From Caprella mutica (taxonomy: Eukaryota > Arthropoda > Malacostraca > Amphipoda > Caprellidae): a stretch of DNA of 64,000 nucleotides. The notes beneath the pieces were generated by a model that saw nothing but the letters and a program-made list of their open reading frames with translations, did no database searches and was not told the origin of the DNA. This document shows, piece by piece, positions 25,801 to 37,197 of this stretch. Location of the stretch: contig CANNZV010001142.1 of assembly GCA_947561585.1 (NCBI GenBank), positions 1 through 64,000 of the forward strand, read 5' to 3'. The translations under genes were made by a program, and so were the position numbers. The first letter of the stretch is position 1, and the number at the start of each line of letters is the position of its first letter.

Positions 25801-26088
25801 TAAAATTTCATCAAAAGGACCATCAGATGATTTAGGTTATTATAAAATCTTTTTCTTAGTTTTAGCCTTTTTTCTAGATTTAAATAACATAACTTCCTAA
25901 TAATGTTAGTACCTACTTCAATTGATTTATATTGTACGTGTTTACCTACATATTATACCTTCATAATAACCATAATTGAAATCAAACCTTCGATATATCA
26001 TTTTACATTTTACTTGATTATATCAGGGCAAAATAATGAAGAATATCCTTAGTTCTACTCACCCAAATATTTGATCAAGAAAATTCAT
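16842..26088 (-). CDS. GMC oxidoreductase, copy B (complete, 14 exons)
   Basis: Complete paralogue of copy A. Minus-strand exons: 26088-26063, 25208-25099, 23483-23284, 23144-22961, 22879-22745, 20489-20368, 20274-20218, 20041-19928, 19825-19669, 19540-19380, 19187-19017, 18785-18684, 17362-17214 and 16980-16842. They sum to 1827 nt (608 aa plus stop), usual for the family. The FAD loop is VVVGSGAGG. The signatures are [18 protein letters not shown] and [16 protein letters not shown]. The C-terminus has [11 protein letters not shown] (His about 541), [11 protein letters not shown] and [14 protein letters not shown] (Asn about 585), which fit the paired catalytic His and His/Asn of GMC enzymes. 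The first ~25 residues are hydrophobic and could act as a signal peptide or anchor, so secretion is possible but unproven. Intron 10 has a GC donor, as in copy A. Intron 5 (about 2.25 kb, against 86 bp in A) and intron 12 contain insertions. The family assignment is firm. The substrate is unknown; glucose-, choline- or ecdysone-type activity cannot be told apart here. Confidence 0.93.
17498..18537 (+). mobile_element. GACAATTGGGCC-ended element, copy 4, in intron 12 of GMC copy B
   Basis: 1040 bp, same orientation as copy 1. It starts GGTGCACTCACAATTAGGCC and ends AATTGTCGGTCCAC. Target duplication is TCTTTGGAT (17489-17497) / TCTTTAGAT (18538-18546), 8 of 9 matching. It lies between exons 12 and 13 and does not touch splice sites. 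Confidence 0.8.
20500..22690. mobile_element. Insertion in intron 5 of copy B, possibly LTR-derived
   Basis: Copy A has an 86-bp intron here. In copy B homology stops just after exon 6 and resumes near 22700 (TAATTTTAATC). Inside, GTATAAAAG (21336) is followed by CTTCTCTGTATCTTCC and, 130 bases on, by GGAAATGGCGACTCTGACC, which resembles a tRNA-Arg-type primer site of Ty3/Gypsy elements. No gag or pol frame was found. A short array of GGACAATTCGCC words is at 22134-22172. The LTR reading is tentative; the insertion itself is clear. Confidence 0.45.
23490..25090. other. Intron 2 of GMC copy B
   Basis: About 1.6 kb against 0.6 kb in copy A. T-rich on the plus strand at 24480-24930, with many TTTTTCGG/TTTTCCG words; copy A intron 2 has a related T-rich tract at 2680-2800. 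The open frame at 24561-24782 is a reading of this tract. No transposon boundary was identified. Confidence 0.5.
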
Positions 26089-26326
26089 GTTTCGTCTCAG
26101 ATGATTGCTGGGCCTTACACAAAAAGTAAAATGGCGCGCAGGTTGACAGTCAATTGTTTATCCGTACGATTGGGCACGTTTCTTTTCAACCGTAATAGGT
26201 ACTACCTAATTAAGTGTACTACCTAATTACTTGTACTACCTAATCACTCAAATTGATTTTAAAAGGAAATAAAATACTGACTGAGAGACTGAAAGTTAAT
26301 AAATATAACTTTATTCTTCTGTTATA

Positions 26327-26520
26327 GTAGAACTCCTCTATAGTGAATGTAGAGTCCTGAGTAAGAGAATTACCCCATACAGTGAACAAACTTTCTTTAG
26401 TATGCCATAATGACCATTAGTTTTTAGAAAACTATAATGACCTTTTTATGGCAGACTAAACAAAGTTGGGCTACTATACAGAATAATTTTTTCTATATTC
26501 ATTATAGAGGAGTCCTACTG
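26327..26520. mobile_element. Short MITE, pogo/Tigger-like ends
   Basis: AGTAGAACTCCTCTATAGTG at the left faces TTCATTATAGAGGAGTCCTA at the right, about 190 bp apart. Ends of this form (CAGTAGAACTCCTCTAT) are typical of pogo/Tigger derivatives. Related words occur at 11565-11770. No coding capacity. Confidence 0.6.
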
Positions 26521-26947
26521 GAATCAATTCATTTACATTCTGAAATTATTATATGTATATATTGATAAATGATGAATTAGTAAAGTTATTGTGTAATATT
26601 TATATAGTATTTTATATTCTGAAATGAAATTGTGGTGTAAGTATTCGAGATATCCATTACTAGTGGTACTTTCCCGAGAAGAAACTAGTATTTCAAGTAT
26701 AAAAAGGTAATCGGTGTAATTTAACACTAGATAACTATAATTATTTTAAAAGATTTTTCATAATAATATCATCAAATAAAAAATACTGCGACGTGTTCAT
26801 TCATTGCATATACTTAAATTATAAATAATAATTTAAATTTTCATCAATTTAATTATTATCAATATTAAAATAATCAATTAATAAAAGGCTCAATAATAAA
26901 TAAATTAAATAATGAATTATTAAACAGGATAGATATTGGCTAAATTT

Positions 26948-27085
26948 CGAGTAATTGGACTGTTCCACATTTACGATCATGAAAAAGTATTTCATATAAT
27001 AATTATTATTTTACCTTTATTTTATTCGTATACATGCATGAACTTTTACATGATCGGAATTATGAAACCGTCTGAAAACTCAGAA
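26948..27085. mobile_element. Palindromic MITE, GTTCCACATTTACGATCATG family, copy 1
   Basis: The left arm has ACTGTTCCACATTTACGATC. The right arm, reversed, reads GTTTTCAGACGGTTTCATAA, then TTCCGATCATG. The centre is AT-rich. The same arm recurs singly or in pairs near 5963, 27626, 29840, 30170 and 32990. Confidence 0.6.
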
Positions 27086-27625
27086 GTAACACCAATGTGA
27101 GCAAAAAGCACACTCTACAAATAGAGCACCAATCATTGCCAATCATGTATGACGGTCAATCATTTAATAATTATTAATGTTTGTTTATGATATATTTGAT
27201 TTCTAATAAAATCAATAATGTTGATATGTCTAAATACTGCAAATACTCAATTACCGTTACATAATGATTTCATAAAATGAAATTACTTAATTATGTTTTC
27301 ATTATTTATGAAAAGCATTCATTTACGGTATATGTTTCGTACGGTAATTCAGTTTTTAACTTTTTACCATACATTATTATATAGTGTTTTTTTTAATTGA
27401 ACTTTATAAAGAGCCAACTGTGCATCTAAAAAAAAAAAAAAATTTACCTTTACTCTAATGCAAAAAAAGGATAATATTGACTAAAACTAGAATTTGATTT
27501 TTTTTTCAGATTCCAAGGTAAAAACATACATGCAATCACTTTTGTAATAATTTTATTTTTGTCTTCAATAATTAACAATATGTATATTATTGAATGGCCA
27601 ATTAATTTCTGAATAATAGGTATAC

Positions 27626-27742
27626 TCTCAGTTATTGGTCAGTTTCACATTTTCGATAATATAAAAATTATATATAATAATAAGTTATTATTATTGTTAT
27701 GTATGATTGAAACTGTGGAACAGTTCAATAAATCGGAACTTA
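27626..27742. mobile_element. Palindromic MITE, same family, copy 2
   Basis: The left arm ATTGGTCAGTTTCACATTTT faces TGAAACTGTGGAACAGTTCA. The matching place in the flank of copy A (about 5870-6000) holds a decayed version, so this insertion predates the duplication. Confidence 0.65.
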
Positions 27743-27854
27743 CTCTATTTGATTTAAAATCACAAATATAAGCAAATTTTATACCACTCTGATTTAGTTT
27801 AGTGATGTTCATTATATATTTATTATTATCAAATTCTCTTCCTCATTGCATGCA

Positions 27855-27985
27855 GTTAACAGTTTTAATATTAGGAAGGTTTACCCATTAGAGGAAAGAA
27901 GGAAAACTTAATGGACTTACCTTGCATTAAGTTTTCCTGCTTTTCCCCAATGGTAAAACCTTCCTAATATTGATATCGTTAACTA
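27855..27985. repeat. Hairpin repeat beside the minisatellite
   Basis: TAATATTAGGAAGGTTTACC and GGAAAACTTAATG are followed about 40 bases on by their near-perfect reverse complements. In the flank of copy A only one arm-like segment exists (about 6105-6150), so one state arose after the duplication. Confidence 0.6.
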
Positions 27986-28069
27986 CCACTCAGCCCACAC
28001 GGATATTATCAATATAATTTAAAGCAAAACAATCCGGACTGTAGAAGGAAAAGTTATCCTACTTGTAAC

Positions 28070-29040
28070 AAACGTTCGTGAAGCAAGTTTATGTGCATAT
28101 GTTGCAACCTTTCGTGAAGCATTTCTATCAAATAAATAAGATATAAACGTTTGTGAAGCATTTTTAATGTTTATTCTTTCTTTCGCAAACGTTTGTGAAG
28201 CATGTTTATTCTTTGTTATCAAAGTGCAAACGTTTGTGAAACATGTTTATTCTTTGTTATCAAAGTGCAAACGTTTGTGAAGCATGCTTATTCTTTGTTA
28301 TCAAAGTGCAAACGTTTGTGAAGCATGCTTATTCTTTGTTATCAAAGTGCAAACGTTTGTGAAGCATGCTTATTCTTTGTTATCAAAGTGCAAACGTTTG
28401 TGAAACATGTTTATTCTTTGTTATCAAAGTGCAAACGTTTGTGAAGCATGCTTATTCTTTGTTATCAAAGTGCAAACGTTTGTGAAGCATGCTTATTCTT
28501 TGTTATCAAAGTGCAAACGTTTGTGAAGCATGTTTATTCTTTGTTATCAAAGTGCAAACGTTTGTGAAGCATGCTTATTCTTTGTTATCAAAGTGCAAAC
28601 GTTTGTGAAGCATGCTTATTCTTTGTTATCAAAGTGCAAACGTTTGTGAAGCATGCTTATTCTTTGTTATCAAAGTGCAAACGTTTGTGAAGCATGCTTA
28701 TTCTTTGTTATCAAAGTGCAAACGTTTGTGAAGCATGCTTATTCTTTGTTATCAAAGTGCAAACGTTTGTGAAGCATGCTTATTCTTTGTTATCAAAGTG
28801 CAAACGTTTGTGAAGCATGTTTATTCTTTGTTATCAAAGTGCAAACGTTTGTGAAGCATGCTTATTCTTTGTTATCAAAGTGCAAACGTTTGTGAAGCAT
28901 GCTTATTCTTTGTCATAACGTGAGGTACAAACGTTTCTTGGGAATGTTATTCTTTTTTATTAAAGTGCAAACGTTTCTTGGGAATGTTATTCTTTGTTAT
29001 TAAAGTGCAAACGTTTGTGAAGCATGTTTATTCTTTGTTA
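28070..29040. repeat. 41-bp minisatellite
   Basis: The unit is GCAAACGTTTGTGAAGCATG followed by CTTATTCTTTGTTATCAAAGT. There are about 18 nearly identical units from about 28190 to 28917 and degraded units on both sides. The minus-strand frame 28019-28222 is a repeat reading. Confidence 0.95.
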
Positions 29041-31080
29041 TAAATTGAAACTGCATTCTGAGTTTAATATACATGATTCCGGAAAGAGTATAAAATCTAT
29101 TAAAAATTAAATAAAAGTGTCCCTAGACTCAATTAGTCTATACTTCGTATTTAATATTTTAATAGCTACTCGTAAATTATGGAATACAAACTTTTATTTT
29201 ATTTAGAAAAGTTGTGATTTTTGTCAAAAAAATTGTAACCTTTCTTTATATAAATTACTATCATACTTTACAAAAAATCAACCCAAATAAATTGTCTCTG
29301 ATACAGTGATAAGTTAATGTTGATTCCATCAAAAGAAAAAGAAGTTAGCATTACGTCAAATATTAGAGATTATAGATAAATGTAAAATTTAATTCTTTAA
29401 TTGGAAAAAACTATATTCTTTTAGCTTAAATATATTACATACAATATATGCTCTTTATGGAATAAAGAATTTACGGACTGCTCAGTTGTCCATAATTGAC
29501 AGTACATATTTGTGGTGTAGACAGAATATATTTTTTTTATGCTTTCAATTAATTTACTTTTGAAAAGTTAAATTACTGTTAAATTTATATTTTAATTGTT
29601 AATTGAAAATACCTCATTTAAAAGGGACTTTAATAATCAACAAATTCATCTCTACTATAGAGTTAATTTAATAGTACAATATGTATAGGTATATTATTTT
29701 AATTCTTATAAACAGTTGCTTATAAAAATTATTAATCATAAATATGAATCTCGATACTTTAGATTTCTAAGAATTTTGTATCTAACTGGAGATTTTTTAT
29801 TAAATCATTAAAGTTTTTCTGATAAGTAGCGTTTACGAGTTATCGGTCAGTTTCACATCTTCGATCATGTAAGAAAATATATATAATAATGAATATTTAA
29901 CTTTTATATTAATTAGTATTCATGATATTTCTTGATATTTTTTAGATATAAGAATTTTATAATTAATTAAATTATAAGCTTCAACATTACTGTAACCCAT
30001 GCATATTCCTAAAAATTGCTTTTAAAAATTTAATAAATTTGAATATTTTAATACCTCAAAATGGCTTTAAAAAACTCAGATGATTTCATTATCTCCTTCA
30101 TTTGCTTAATATTCATCTCATTTACTTCACATAAAATAGAATTAGACTTGATTGGGGGGTAGGGTCTAAGATATTGAACAGTTCCACAGTTACGATCATA
30201 AATTGATTTTAGAAAATTATAATAACCAGATTGTCAAGGAAAAGTGTATCTTGTAATTAATTTTTTGACATTTTACTAATTTCACATTTCCAGAGATAAA
30301 CTGTACTAATGTTAGTGTTTGTAGACACTTGGTCTGAGTACAGGAATACAAATTTATAAAATAATAAGAAAACTGTGATTTAAAAAAATTAACATCATAC
30401 GGAGATTTTATTTCTTTTCTTTTATGATAAAAAGATGAAACCGTTCGATAACTTAGAACTAACCCCAGGACTATATCCTTTAATACCAGCACACCATATC
30501 CTTGTTCTACCTCTGCTACCACCACATTGACTAGTGTTTGGACTTCTATAGTCCCTCTACCAGTAACTACCGCTCTGGTATTACCAGGTAAATCTTTTCA
30601 CAGACACGTGTGATCCACAAACATCAGGCAAATACGAACGTCTCACCCTTAGTGAACCGGTTTGTTCACTGAATTCCTTGTGCTCATAAATAATAACCAG
30701 GAATTTACTGTAATAAAATGTTGTAGAACCAAGGTAACGTTTATGAATTTCAATTAAAAGCCTAAAAGATCCAATGCAGCCAATTTTATTCCTCCACTGT
30801 AATTAGAAGAGTTCAAAAATTAACCAAGAAAATGGAAATTTGAATATCTTTTATGATCGAAACAAAACTTTCCCGTACTTTTGCATCTAATTTAATGAAA
30901 TTTTAGATTAACATCGGAGACAATAAACACTATTCTATCCAAATTCAAATTTCCGAGGCAATTGTGATATTTTTCATGATTTGATATGTATAATTTATGT
31001 ATATAGTAAAATTTGTGAGAAGTGATTAATACAATTTAAAAAAAGAACAAGGTGATACTCCATGAATAAAAAATATATTG
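29041..31080. other. Intergenic DNA upstream of GMC copy B
   Basis: Very AT-rich. It contains a single MITE arm near 29840 (GTCAGTTTCACATCTTCGATC) and an arm pair at 30168-30455. 30440-30545 matches the flank of copy A (ACCAGCACACC and CACATTGACTAG words). No exon was recognised. The frame at 30217-30525 overlaps the MITE and is not credible. Confidence 0.5.
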
Positions 31081-31089
31081 AACTAGATT

Positions 31090-31690
31090 ATGTGCACTCG
31101 GTAGAGCGCATACCTTCGCCGTCGTTTTGACCCGTTCTTCCCAAAAATTTAATAAACTGCTAACTGGATAAAAACCAATCGTCCCACCAAGTTCCATGCA
31201 ATATGGTACAATACTTTTTGAGTTATTGAGTTATAAATAACCTTGACCTTTAACCGGATCGCTCCCAAAATTCTAACAGATGTTTTCTGGACATTGACCA
31301 ATTGTACCATTAAATGTCAGACAATTTGGTTGAATACGCTTTGAGTTATTGAGTTACAAATGGCCTTGACCTTGATCTTTGACCTTTATCTTTGATCTTT
31401 GACCTGATCGCTCCCAAAATCTAACAAAATATTTCCTGCATATTGACCAATCGTCCCACCAAGTTTCATGCAATATGGTTCATTACTTTTTGAATAATAA
31501 ATGAACATGACCTTGACCTCTGACCGGGTCACTCCCAAAATTGTAGCAGCAGGTACTAATCGTTTCACCAAATTTCAGGCAATTTGGTGGAATACTTTTT
31601 TAGTTAAGCGAATAACAAGATGATAAATAAATGAATAAAAAACGACGGCTAAAATATGACCTTCCCGCATTCTGCGAAGGTAATGATGAA
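31090..31690. repeat. ACCTTGACC repeat element with inverted ends
   Basis: The left end GGTAGAGCGCATACCTTCGC plus CGTCGTTTT is mirrored by AAAACGACGGC and GCGAAGGTAATG at the right. Between them are about four imperfect units of 110-150 bp carrying CTCCCAAAATTCTAAC, ACCAAGTTTCATGCAATATG and ACCTTGACCTTTGACC. This is a repeat element of the kind scattered in many invertebrate genomes. The GGTAGAGCGC word resembles a tRNA A box, so SINE ancestry is possible. Confidence 0.6.
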
Positions 31691-31849
31691 AACCTCTTCT
31701 TGTAACACAACTAGCATTTGTAGTTAATAATGTGCGCCGTGAAGGGTTCATGAAACTTTTAGAGATTATTGCTTTAATTTTTTTGATGAAATGTATTTCC
31801 CTACATAACTGTAATTAAATTCGCAAATAGCGGGAAGTGGCGTTGTGGT

Positions 31850-32085
31850 CGGCATCTATTTATTTTTTCATTTGTAATTTTGTTATTCGTATAAGTCAAA
31901 AATTAGTCAACCAAATTGCCTGAAATTTGGTGGGAAAATTAGTCATTTTCCAGAAACCATTTGATTAGATTTTCTGAGCGAACGAGTCAAAGGTCAGGGT
32001 CAAGGACATTTATAACTCAAGGATTATTGGTAGGTCAAGGTCATTTAAAAGCGGCGGCGAAGTATGTGTTCTGCGAGTGCCCGTT
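31850..32085 (-). repeat. Truncated inverted copy of the ACCTTGACC repeat
   Basis: It contains AAATTTGGTGG, CAAAGGTCAGGGTCAAGG and the end GCGGCGGCGAAGTATGTG, the reverse of the left end at 31090. It is about 165 bases from the first copy, facing the opposite way. The frame at 31961-32224 is a reading of it. Confidence 0.6.
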
Positions 32086-32356
32086 ATCTAGTTTCAATGT
32101 ACGTAGAATCTCCTTCCCCAAGTATATTGTATGTAATTCAATTAGATTTCGAAGCTTCCACAAATATTTTAGTATTTTTTTAAATATTAAACAATATAGA
32201 ACCACGTTTAATAAAAGCAGTTAGTTGCTACTATTTACGACATAAAAAATGGAATTATGGTTATCAGTTGGGTACAAGAAGATGAAATGTAAACCATACG
32301 TGACTGCGAAACAAAATCTCTGTAAGTTATATGTTAATACAATCAGTGTACATTAA

Positions 32357-32938
32357 AGGTCCCCTCCAAGCAATTTTTTTTTATTGCTTAAATCAACGAG
32401 GCTAATATTTCTTATCATTTTACTGCAAACCCCATAAAATTTGATAGCATATTTCTAATTTTATATGCTTTTAAAGATTTTTATAATCCAATCTCTACAA
32501 AACCTACTTTACTTTCGACTTTCTAAGTTTCAGTCTGAAGAAGAAGAATGTACACCATTTGTTTTGATTGTCAACTAAGTATTTGGTTCAATAAATCTAT
32601 TTATTATTCGTTTAAAGGTTTAAATTTAGATAAATTTATTATAGAAACGTTTATATACTCTTAGAAATAATTAATATCTTAAAAGAAGGCCAAAAACGCA
32701 TTGTTTGTTTAAAAATCTAAATTTGAAATCAAAACAAAGAGTGTTCAATCTTCTTTCTAAGCCTCAGGTTGAAGATTCGCTCGATTGTTGCTCACAGAGT
32801 ATTAAAAAACTTTAAAAGTAAATAGTAAAATATATACTGAACCGAATTGTATGCTGTTTGCAGAATAATGATCGTAGACCTTAGTTCTATAATATTATGT
32901 AATTAACTCATTTTTTCTCCGGAGCCTGGAGAGGACCT
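32357..32938. mobile_element. TTAA-flanked MITE, copy 1
   Basis: TTAA (32353-32356 and 32939-32942) flanks an element starting AGGTCCCCTCC and ending GGAGAGGACCT, 582 bp. The TTAA duplication points to a piggyBac-type transposase. Internal arms are also inverted: GTACACCATTTGTTTTGATT near 32552 faces AAATCAAAACAAAGAGTG. No coding frame. Confidence 0.75.
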
Positions 32939-32999
32939 TTAATGCTCTCGAAACTTATTTAGAGATTCATTTATATGATAAGTTCTGAGTTTTCTGAGT

Positions 33000-34240
33000 G
33001 TTCCACATTTGCGATCATATTATAAAAAGTATAAGATACTTATTATTTACGTGGTAAATTTGATTACAAGTCTATTGTATGAAAAGAAAAAACTTAATAA
33101 TTAAATTTTATCAATTGATTAGAAATATACAAATATTATTATTATTATATATTATATAATTATATTATATAACATTATGGTGTACCCCAAGTGGCGAGTC
33201 AGTGGCCAAAATAATATCGCGTCTTGCGGGACGCTAAAATCCTTATTTTTTGGTCACGTGACAGGCAATCTAGCGTCAGTTTAATGGAGAAATGATATAG
33301 CTGAAGTAAAATTTAATGGAGAAATGATATAACTGAATCAAGATAAGGTTTTACACAGTCTTCCTTAGCGTCCTGCAATCGCTGCAACACTTCCTCTCTC
33401 TAGAGTAGTTTATCGTAACTCTATGGTGTACCCAACACAAAAATAAATGATGACAATAGTGAAATTTTGAATGGGTTGTAGTACATAATATAAAAACAGA
33501 ATTTTCAAATTCTTCAAAAGTCTATAACATTAACATGCTAACCTATTATAAATGATTAATGATCATTTATTACGTGTGATGTCGAAATCAGATATCGGCG
33601 TCAAACTGAATAATATATTCAAATTTGAAATTCAAATTAATTTAATAGAGCACAATGGATCTAAGCATTGGATTTTTTGAATCTTGTAGAGATAACCTAT
33701 TCCAATTGTCACTGGTAAAGATGACCCATATCAAATATTTAGTTATTTTTTCATAAGAGAAAATACAAATTTACCATTGCTATATATTTGTATTCCGCTA
33801 ATTCGGTATCATTTTGCTAAATTCATATATCTAACTGTATATATTAGATATTAATATGTATATGGCATTACTAAAAAAGTGTTGATAGAAATCAATCTTT
33901 TTACTTGAAACAAATATATTCATGCAACTGCAAGTGACACTATCGTTGAAGTTAGAAGTATATTGGGAAGATGTAAACATATCTAATTGTTATGTTATTC
34001 ATTAACTAACAATTCTATATTTTAAACGCAATAGATGGAATAAATATTAATAATGTAAGTCACATAAAAAACTTCTGTATAGTATACTATTAACAACTGA
34101 ATAAAATATATGCACTAAACATGGAATATTCACAAAAATGAATAAACACGCTAGAAACACACAATCTAAAAACAACCAAACGCTCAAATGAAAGAAATGC
34201 AACATGCTCCCATAGCTGACTGACTGATTCTGACTGAATA
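33000..34240. other. AT-rich DNA between two MITEs
   Basis: Non-coding. A MITE arm (GTGTTCCACATTTGCGATCA) is near 33000. A less AT-rich block at 33180-33440 is bracketed by direct TATGGTGTACCC words and contains a short repeat, TTTAATGGAGAAATGATATA. No exon was seen. Confidence 0.45.
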
Positions 34241-34248
34241 AAGCTTAA

Positions 34249-34828
34249 AGGTCCCCTCCAAGCAAATTTTTATATTGCTTTAATCAACGAGGCTAATGTT
34301 TCTTATCATTTTACTGCAAACTGCATGAAATTTGATGGCATATTTTTAATTTTATATGCTTTTAAAGATTTTTATAATCCAAACTCTACAAAACCTACTT
34401 TACTTCCGACTTTCTAATTTTCAGTCTGAAAAAGAAGAATGTACACCATTTGTTTTGATTGTCGACTAGGTATTTGGTTTAATAAATCTATTCATTATTC
34501 GTTTAAATGTTTAAATTTGGATAAACTTATTATAGAAATGTTTATATACTTTTAGAAACAATTAATATCTTAAAAGATGGCCAAAACTCATTGTTTGTTT
34601 AAAAATCTAAATTTGAAATCGAAACAAAGAGTGTACAATCTTCTTTCTCATCGTCAGGTTGGAGATTCGCTCGATTGCTGCTCACAGAGTATTAAAAAAC
34701 TTTAAAAGCAAATATTAAAATATATACTGAACCGAATTGTATGCGGTTTGCGGAATAATGATCGTAAACCTTAGTTCTATAATATTATGTAATAAACTCA
34801 TTTTTTTCCCGGAGCCTGGAGAGGACCT
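34249..34828. mobile_element. TTAA-flanked MITE, copy 2
   Basis: 580 bp with TTAA at 34245-34248 and 34829-34832. Same ends and nearly the same interior as the copy at 32357, so the two are recent relatives. Same orientation. Confidence 0.75.
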
Positions 34829-34984
34829 TTAAGCGTCTTTAAAATAAGAAAAGACAAAGAATCATTTAGTGGTAGATACAAAGATTAAAGGATCATTTAG
34901 TGAAACTAAGGGTTAATTATTATTTCGTTATTTTGTTTCTTTTCTGTAACTTTTGTATAATTTTACATTTTGTTTTAAATAAGT

Positions 34985-35165
34985 CTTTCGGTAAATTTGT
35001 CTTTCGGCAAATTTAGTTTTCGGCGAATCTTCACTTCGGCGAATCCGTTTTCGACCAATTTGGGTTTCGGCAAATTCGTATTCGGATAATCCAGTTCGGC
35101 GAGTTAGGGTTCGGCGAATTAGTTTTCGGAGAATTTGGTTTCGGCAAATTCGTTTTCGGAAAAAC
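34985..35165. repeat. TTCGGCAAATT tandem words
   Basis: About a dozen imperfect copies of a 14-15 bp word (TTTCGGCAAATTCG). It could be one end of an element like those at 3752 and 14964, but no opposite-facing partner array was found. The frames at 35031-35338 are readings of it. Confidence 0.7.
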
Positions 35166-36711
35166 CGCCGGATACCAATAAAAATAGTACCTACAAGCGA
35201 AACAACTCTTTTCTGAAGTGCACATTTTTTCCAGTAATTAATTCTTTACTTCCACTACAATTATTATCATTTTTTATTAACTTTATTCTTCATCCAATTA
35301 ATAACTTTACTTGGATCTTCAATTTCTGCTATATGTAATTATTCGATTGGAAAAGAGGTATTCTTTTCTAATGTAGCCTATACATATATGACGAACCGTT
35401 TTGAAATGTAGCCTTTACATATATGACGAACCATTTAAATTTGAAAGTTTATTTTTCGATACTGAAAAATACTTTCAGTGGAAACTTATATACAAGAATT
35501 GTAGCATATATAGTCATAGTATTATATACAGTAATTATATTCTAATTTCCTTGTAAAGTTAACCTATCCTAAAAACGAACTTTTATATATACCCATTTTT
35601 TTCCATGTGGGATATGGGTCAACTATCCGACTTTTGTATTCCCTGTTTAATTGATCATTATGTAGTTTATTCTTGTTTCACATATAAATATAGAAAACTA
35701 TTGAATTATTGAATAAAAAAATACTTATTATTTTAATATGTAGCTACCGAGATTCTCCAACGATTAGGTATGACTCATGTAGTAGTTCTAGAAATTTCTT
35801 ATATTTAATAATAAAATTAATAGATTTAGAATGGTAATCTATAATAATTATATGTCCCCATGTAATCAGTTATTAATTAATTTTTTCTTCTAGTAAGATT
35901 AAATGCGATATTATTTTCAGATATGAAAAAAGAAAATTCTTACACTATGCTATTTTTTCAAAATAAACTTACATAATGAATATTTGTTTAATATTATCTT
36001 CAGCGATTAAAGTTACTCAAATGGCCTTTGAGCAGAGCATAAATAAATTCTATGAGTTAGGAATAGATGAATATAATAAGTTCATTGTTAAATTATCAAA
36101 TTTAACATTTCTGATAATTTATGTTAAGAGTACGAAAAATGTGTGCGCCGAATTTAGTACATCGGGCATGAGTATTGTCTTCTGTACCACGAGGAAAGTC
36201 CTTAACATCCGTCTGATATTATTAAATTGAGGTAAGGAAATGTACGTGAATAATATTTAAGATTTTAAATAAGTAATGAATTTAGTGTCCGTTTTTATTC
36301 ATTTTTCAATTATTAAATAAATTATTAGATTGGCAATAGACGTAAAAATAGATTGTGTTCATGCTAGTTAATCATACGAGCGCTCCTCCCAGTTCGTACT
36401 CCATTGTGTATTTACCGGCTCATACAAATCAATTCATCTCTCTTAATAAGTTTAAATCATTCTAGGATATATGTTTCATTGAAATTCTTACTTTTTATAC
36501 CTAGGCTAGGTAACAATTACATCTATTATATTGTCGTATAAAAATAAAACTGATTGTTTAGTCAAGAGATACCTAAACTTAAACACCAGTCTGAAAAGTA
36601 TCACAAGATTTGAGGATTAATCCTGTGTCAAACAGTCCAAGTTTTAGACTTATCTAATTCCTATGTTTTAATGTTCCTATTTTATATGCTGTGTTTAATC
36701 CCAATTTCTAT
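35166..36711. other. Intergenic DNA
   Basis: Very AT-rich. A two-copy repeat, TAGCCTATACATATATGACG, lies at 35372-35437. No convincing exon or transposon boundary was found. The frame at 35976-36230 has no recognisable similarity. Confidence 0.4.
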
Positions 36712-36927
36712 CCAGTCTGCAGAATGCGTTTCTTTTCCCGCAGAGATTTTAATTTGAGAGAGAGTTACTCTCTGACTCTCGGCAGCAGATTCAGAATCTC
36801 CCGCAGCTAAATTAAGGGTAACATAGGAATTAATTCAAGATCTCCCGCAGAGATCTCAAATTTCTAAAATTCAATCAAAAACTCCCGCAGAGAGTCTTGG
36901 AAAAATGTTCCATATTCTGCAGACTGG
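36712..36927. mobile_element. CCAGTCTGCAGAAT MITE, copy 1
   Basis: 216 bp with inverted ends CCAGTCTGCAGAAT / ATTCTGCAGACTGG and an exact 8-bp target duplication ATTTCTAT (36704-36711, 36928-36935). The inside has repeated CTCCCGCAGAGA words. Fragments of this family recur through 38-50 kb (for example near 44636, 45073 and 46077). Confidence 0.85.
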
Positions 36928-36964
36928 ATTTCTATAAAAAAAATCCAGTGGCTGAGCCTCTGAG

Positions 36965-37191
36965 CCAAGTAAAATAGTATGTCTCATAAACTTGCCATTT
37001 GTCTCTCCAGCTCTCTCCAAAATTCAACAAATTCTCTCCAAAATGATCAAATTTTCATAAATTCTCTCCAAAATAACATTGTAGCATAGGAGAAAAATTG
37101 AAAAAACTCGCCATTTGCAATTGAAGGGCTCAAAATAACTGTCACAAACTCGCCATTGAAATGGCGAGTTTGGACATGCTTTATTACTTGG
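36965..37191. mobile_element. CCAAGTAA MITE, copy 1
   Basis: 227 bp, ends CCAAGTAAAATAGTATG and CATGCTTTATTACTTGG. Contains CTCTCCAAAATTCAACAAAT and ACTCGCCATT words. No clear target duplication for this copy. It lies a few bases from the next element. Confidence 0.75.
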
Positions 37192-37197
37192 GTAAGC

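Noticed and set aside
28070..29040. Array of regular repeats as a CRISPR
   Set aside because: Units are contiguous with no unique spacers, in an animal genome; it is a minisatellite.
31090..31120. tRNA-like word GGTAGAGCGC
   Set aside because: No cloverleaf can be formed; it is the end of a repeated element, at most a SINE ancestry hint.
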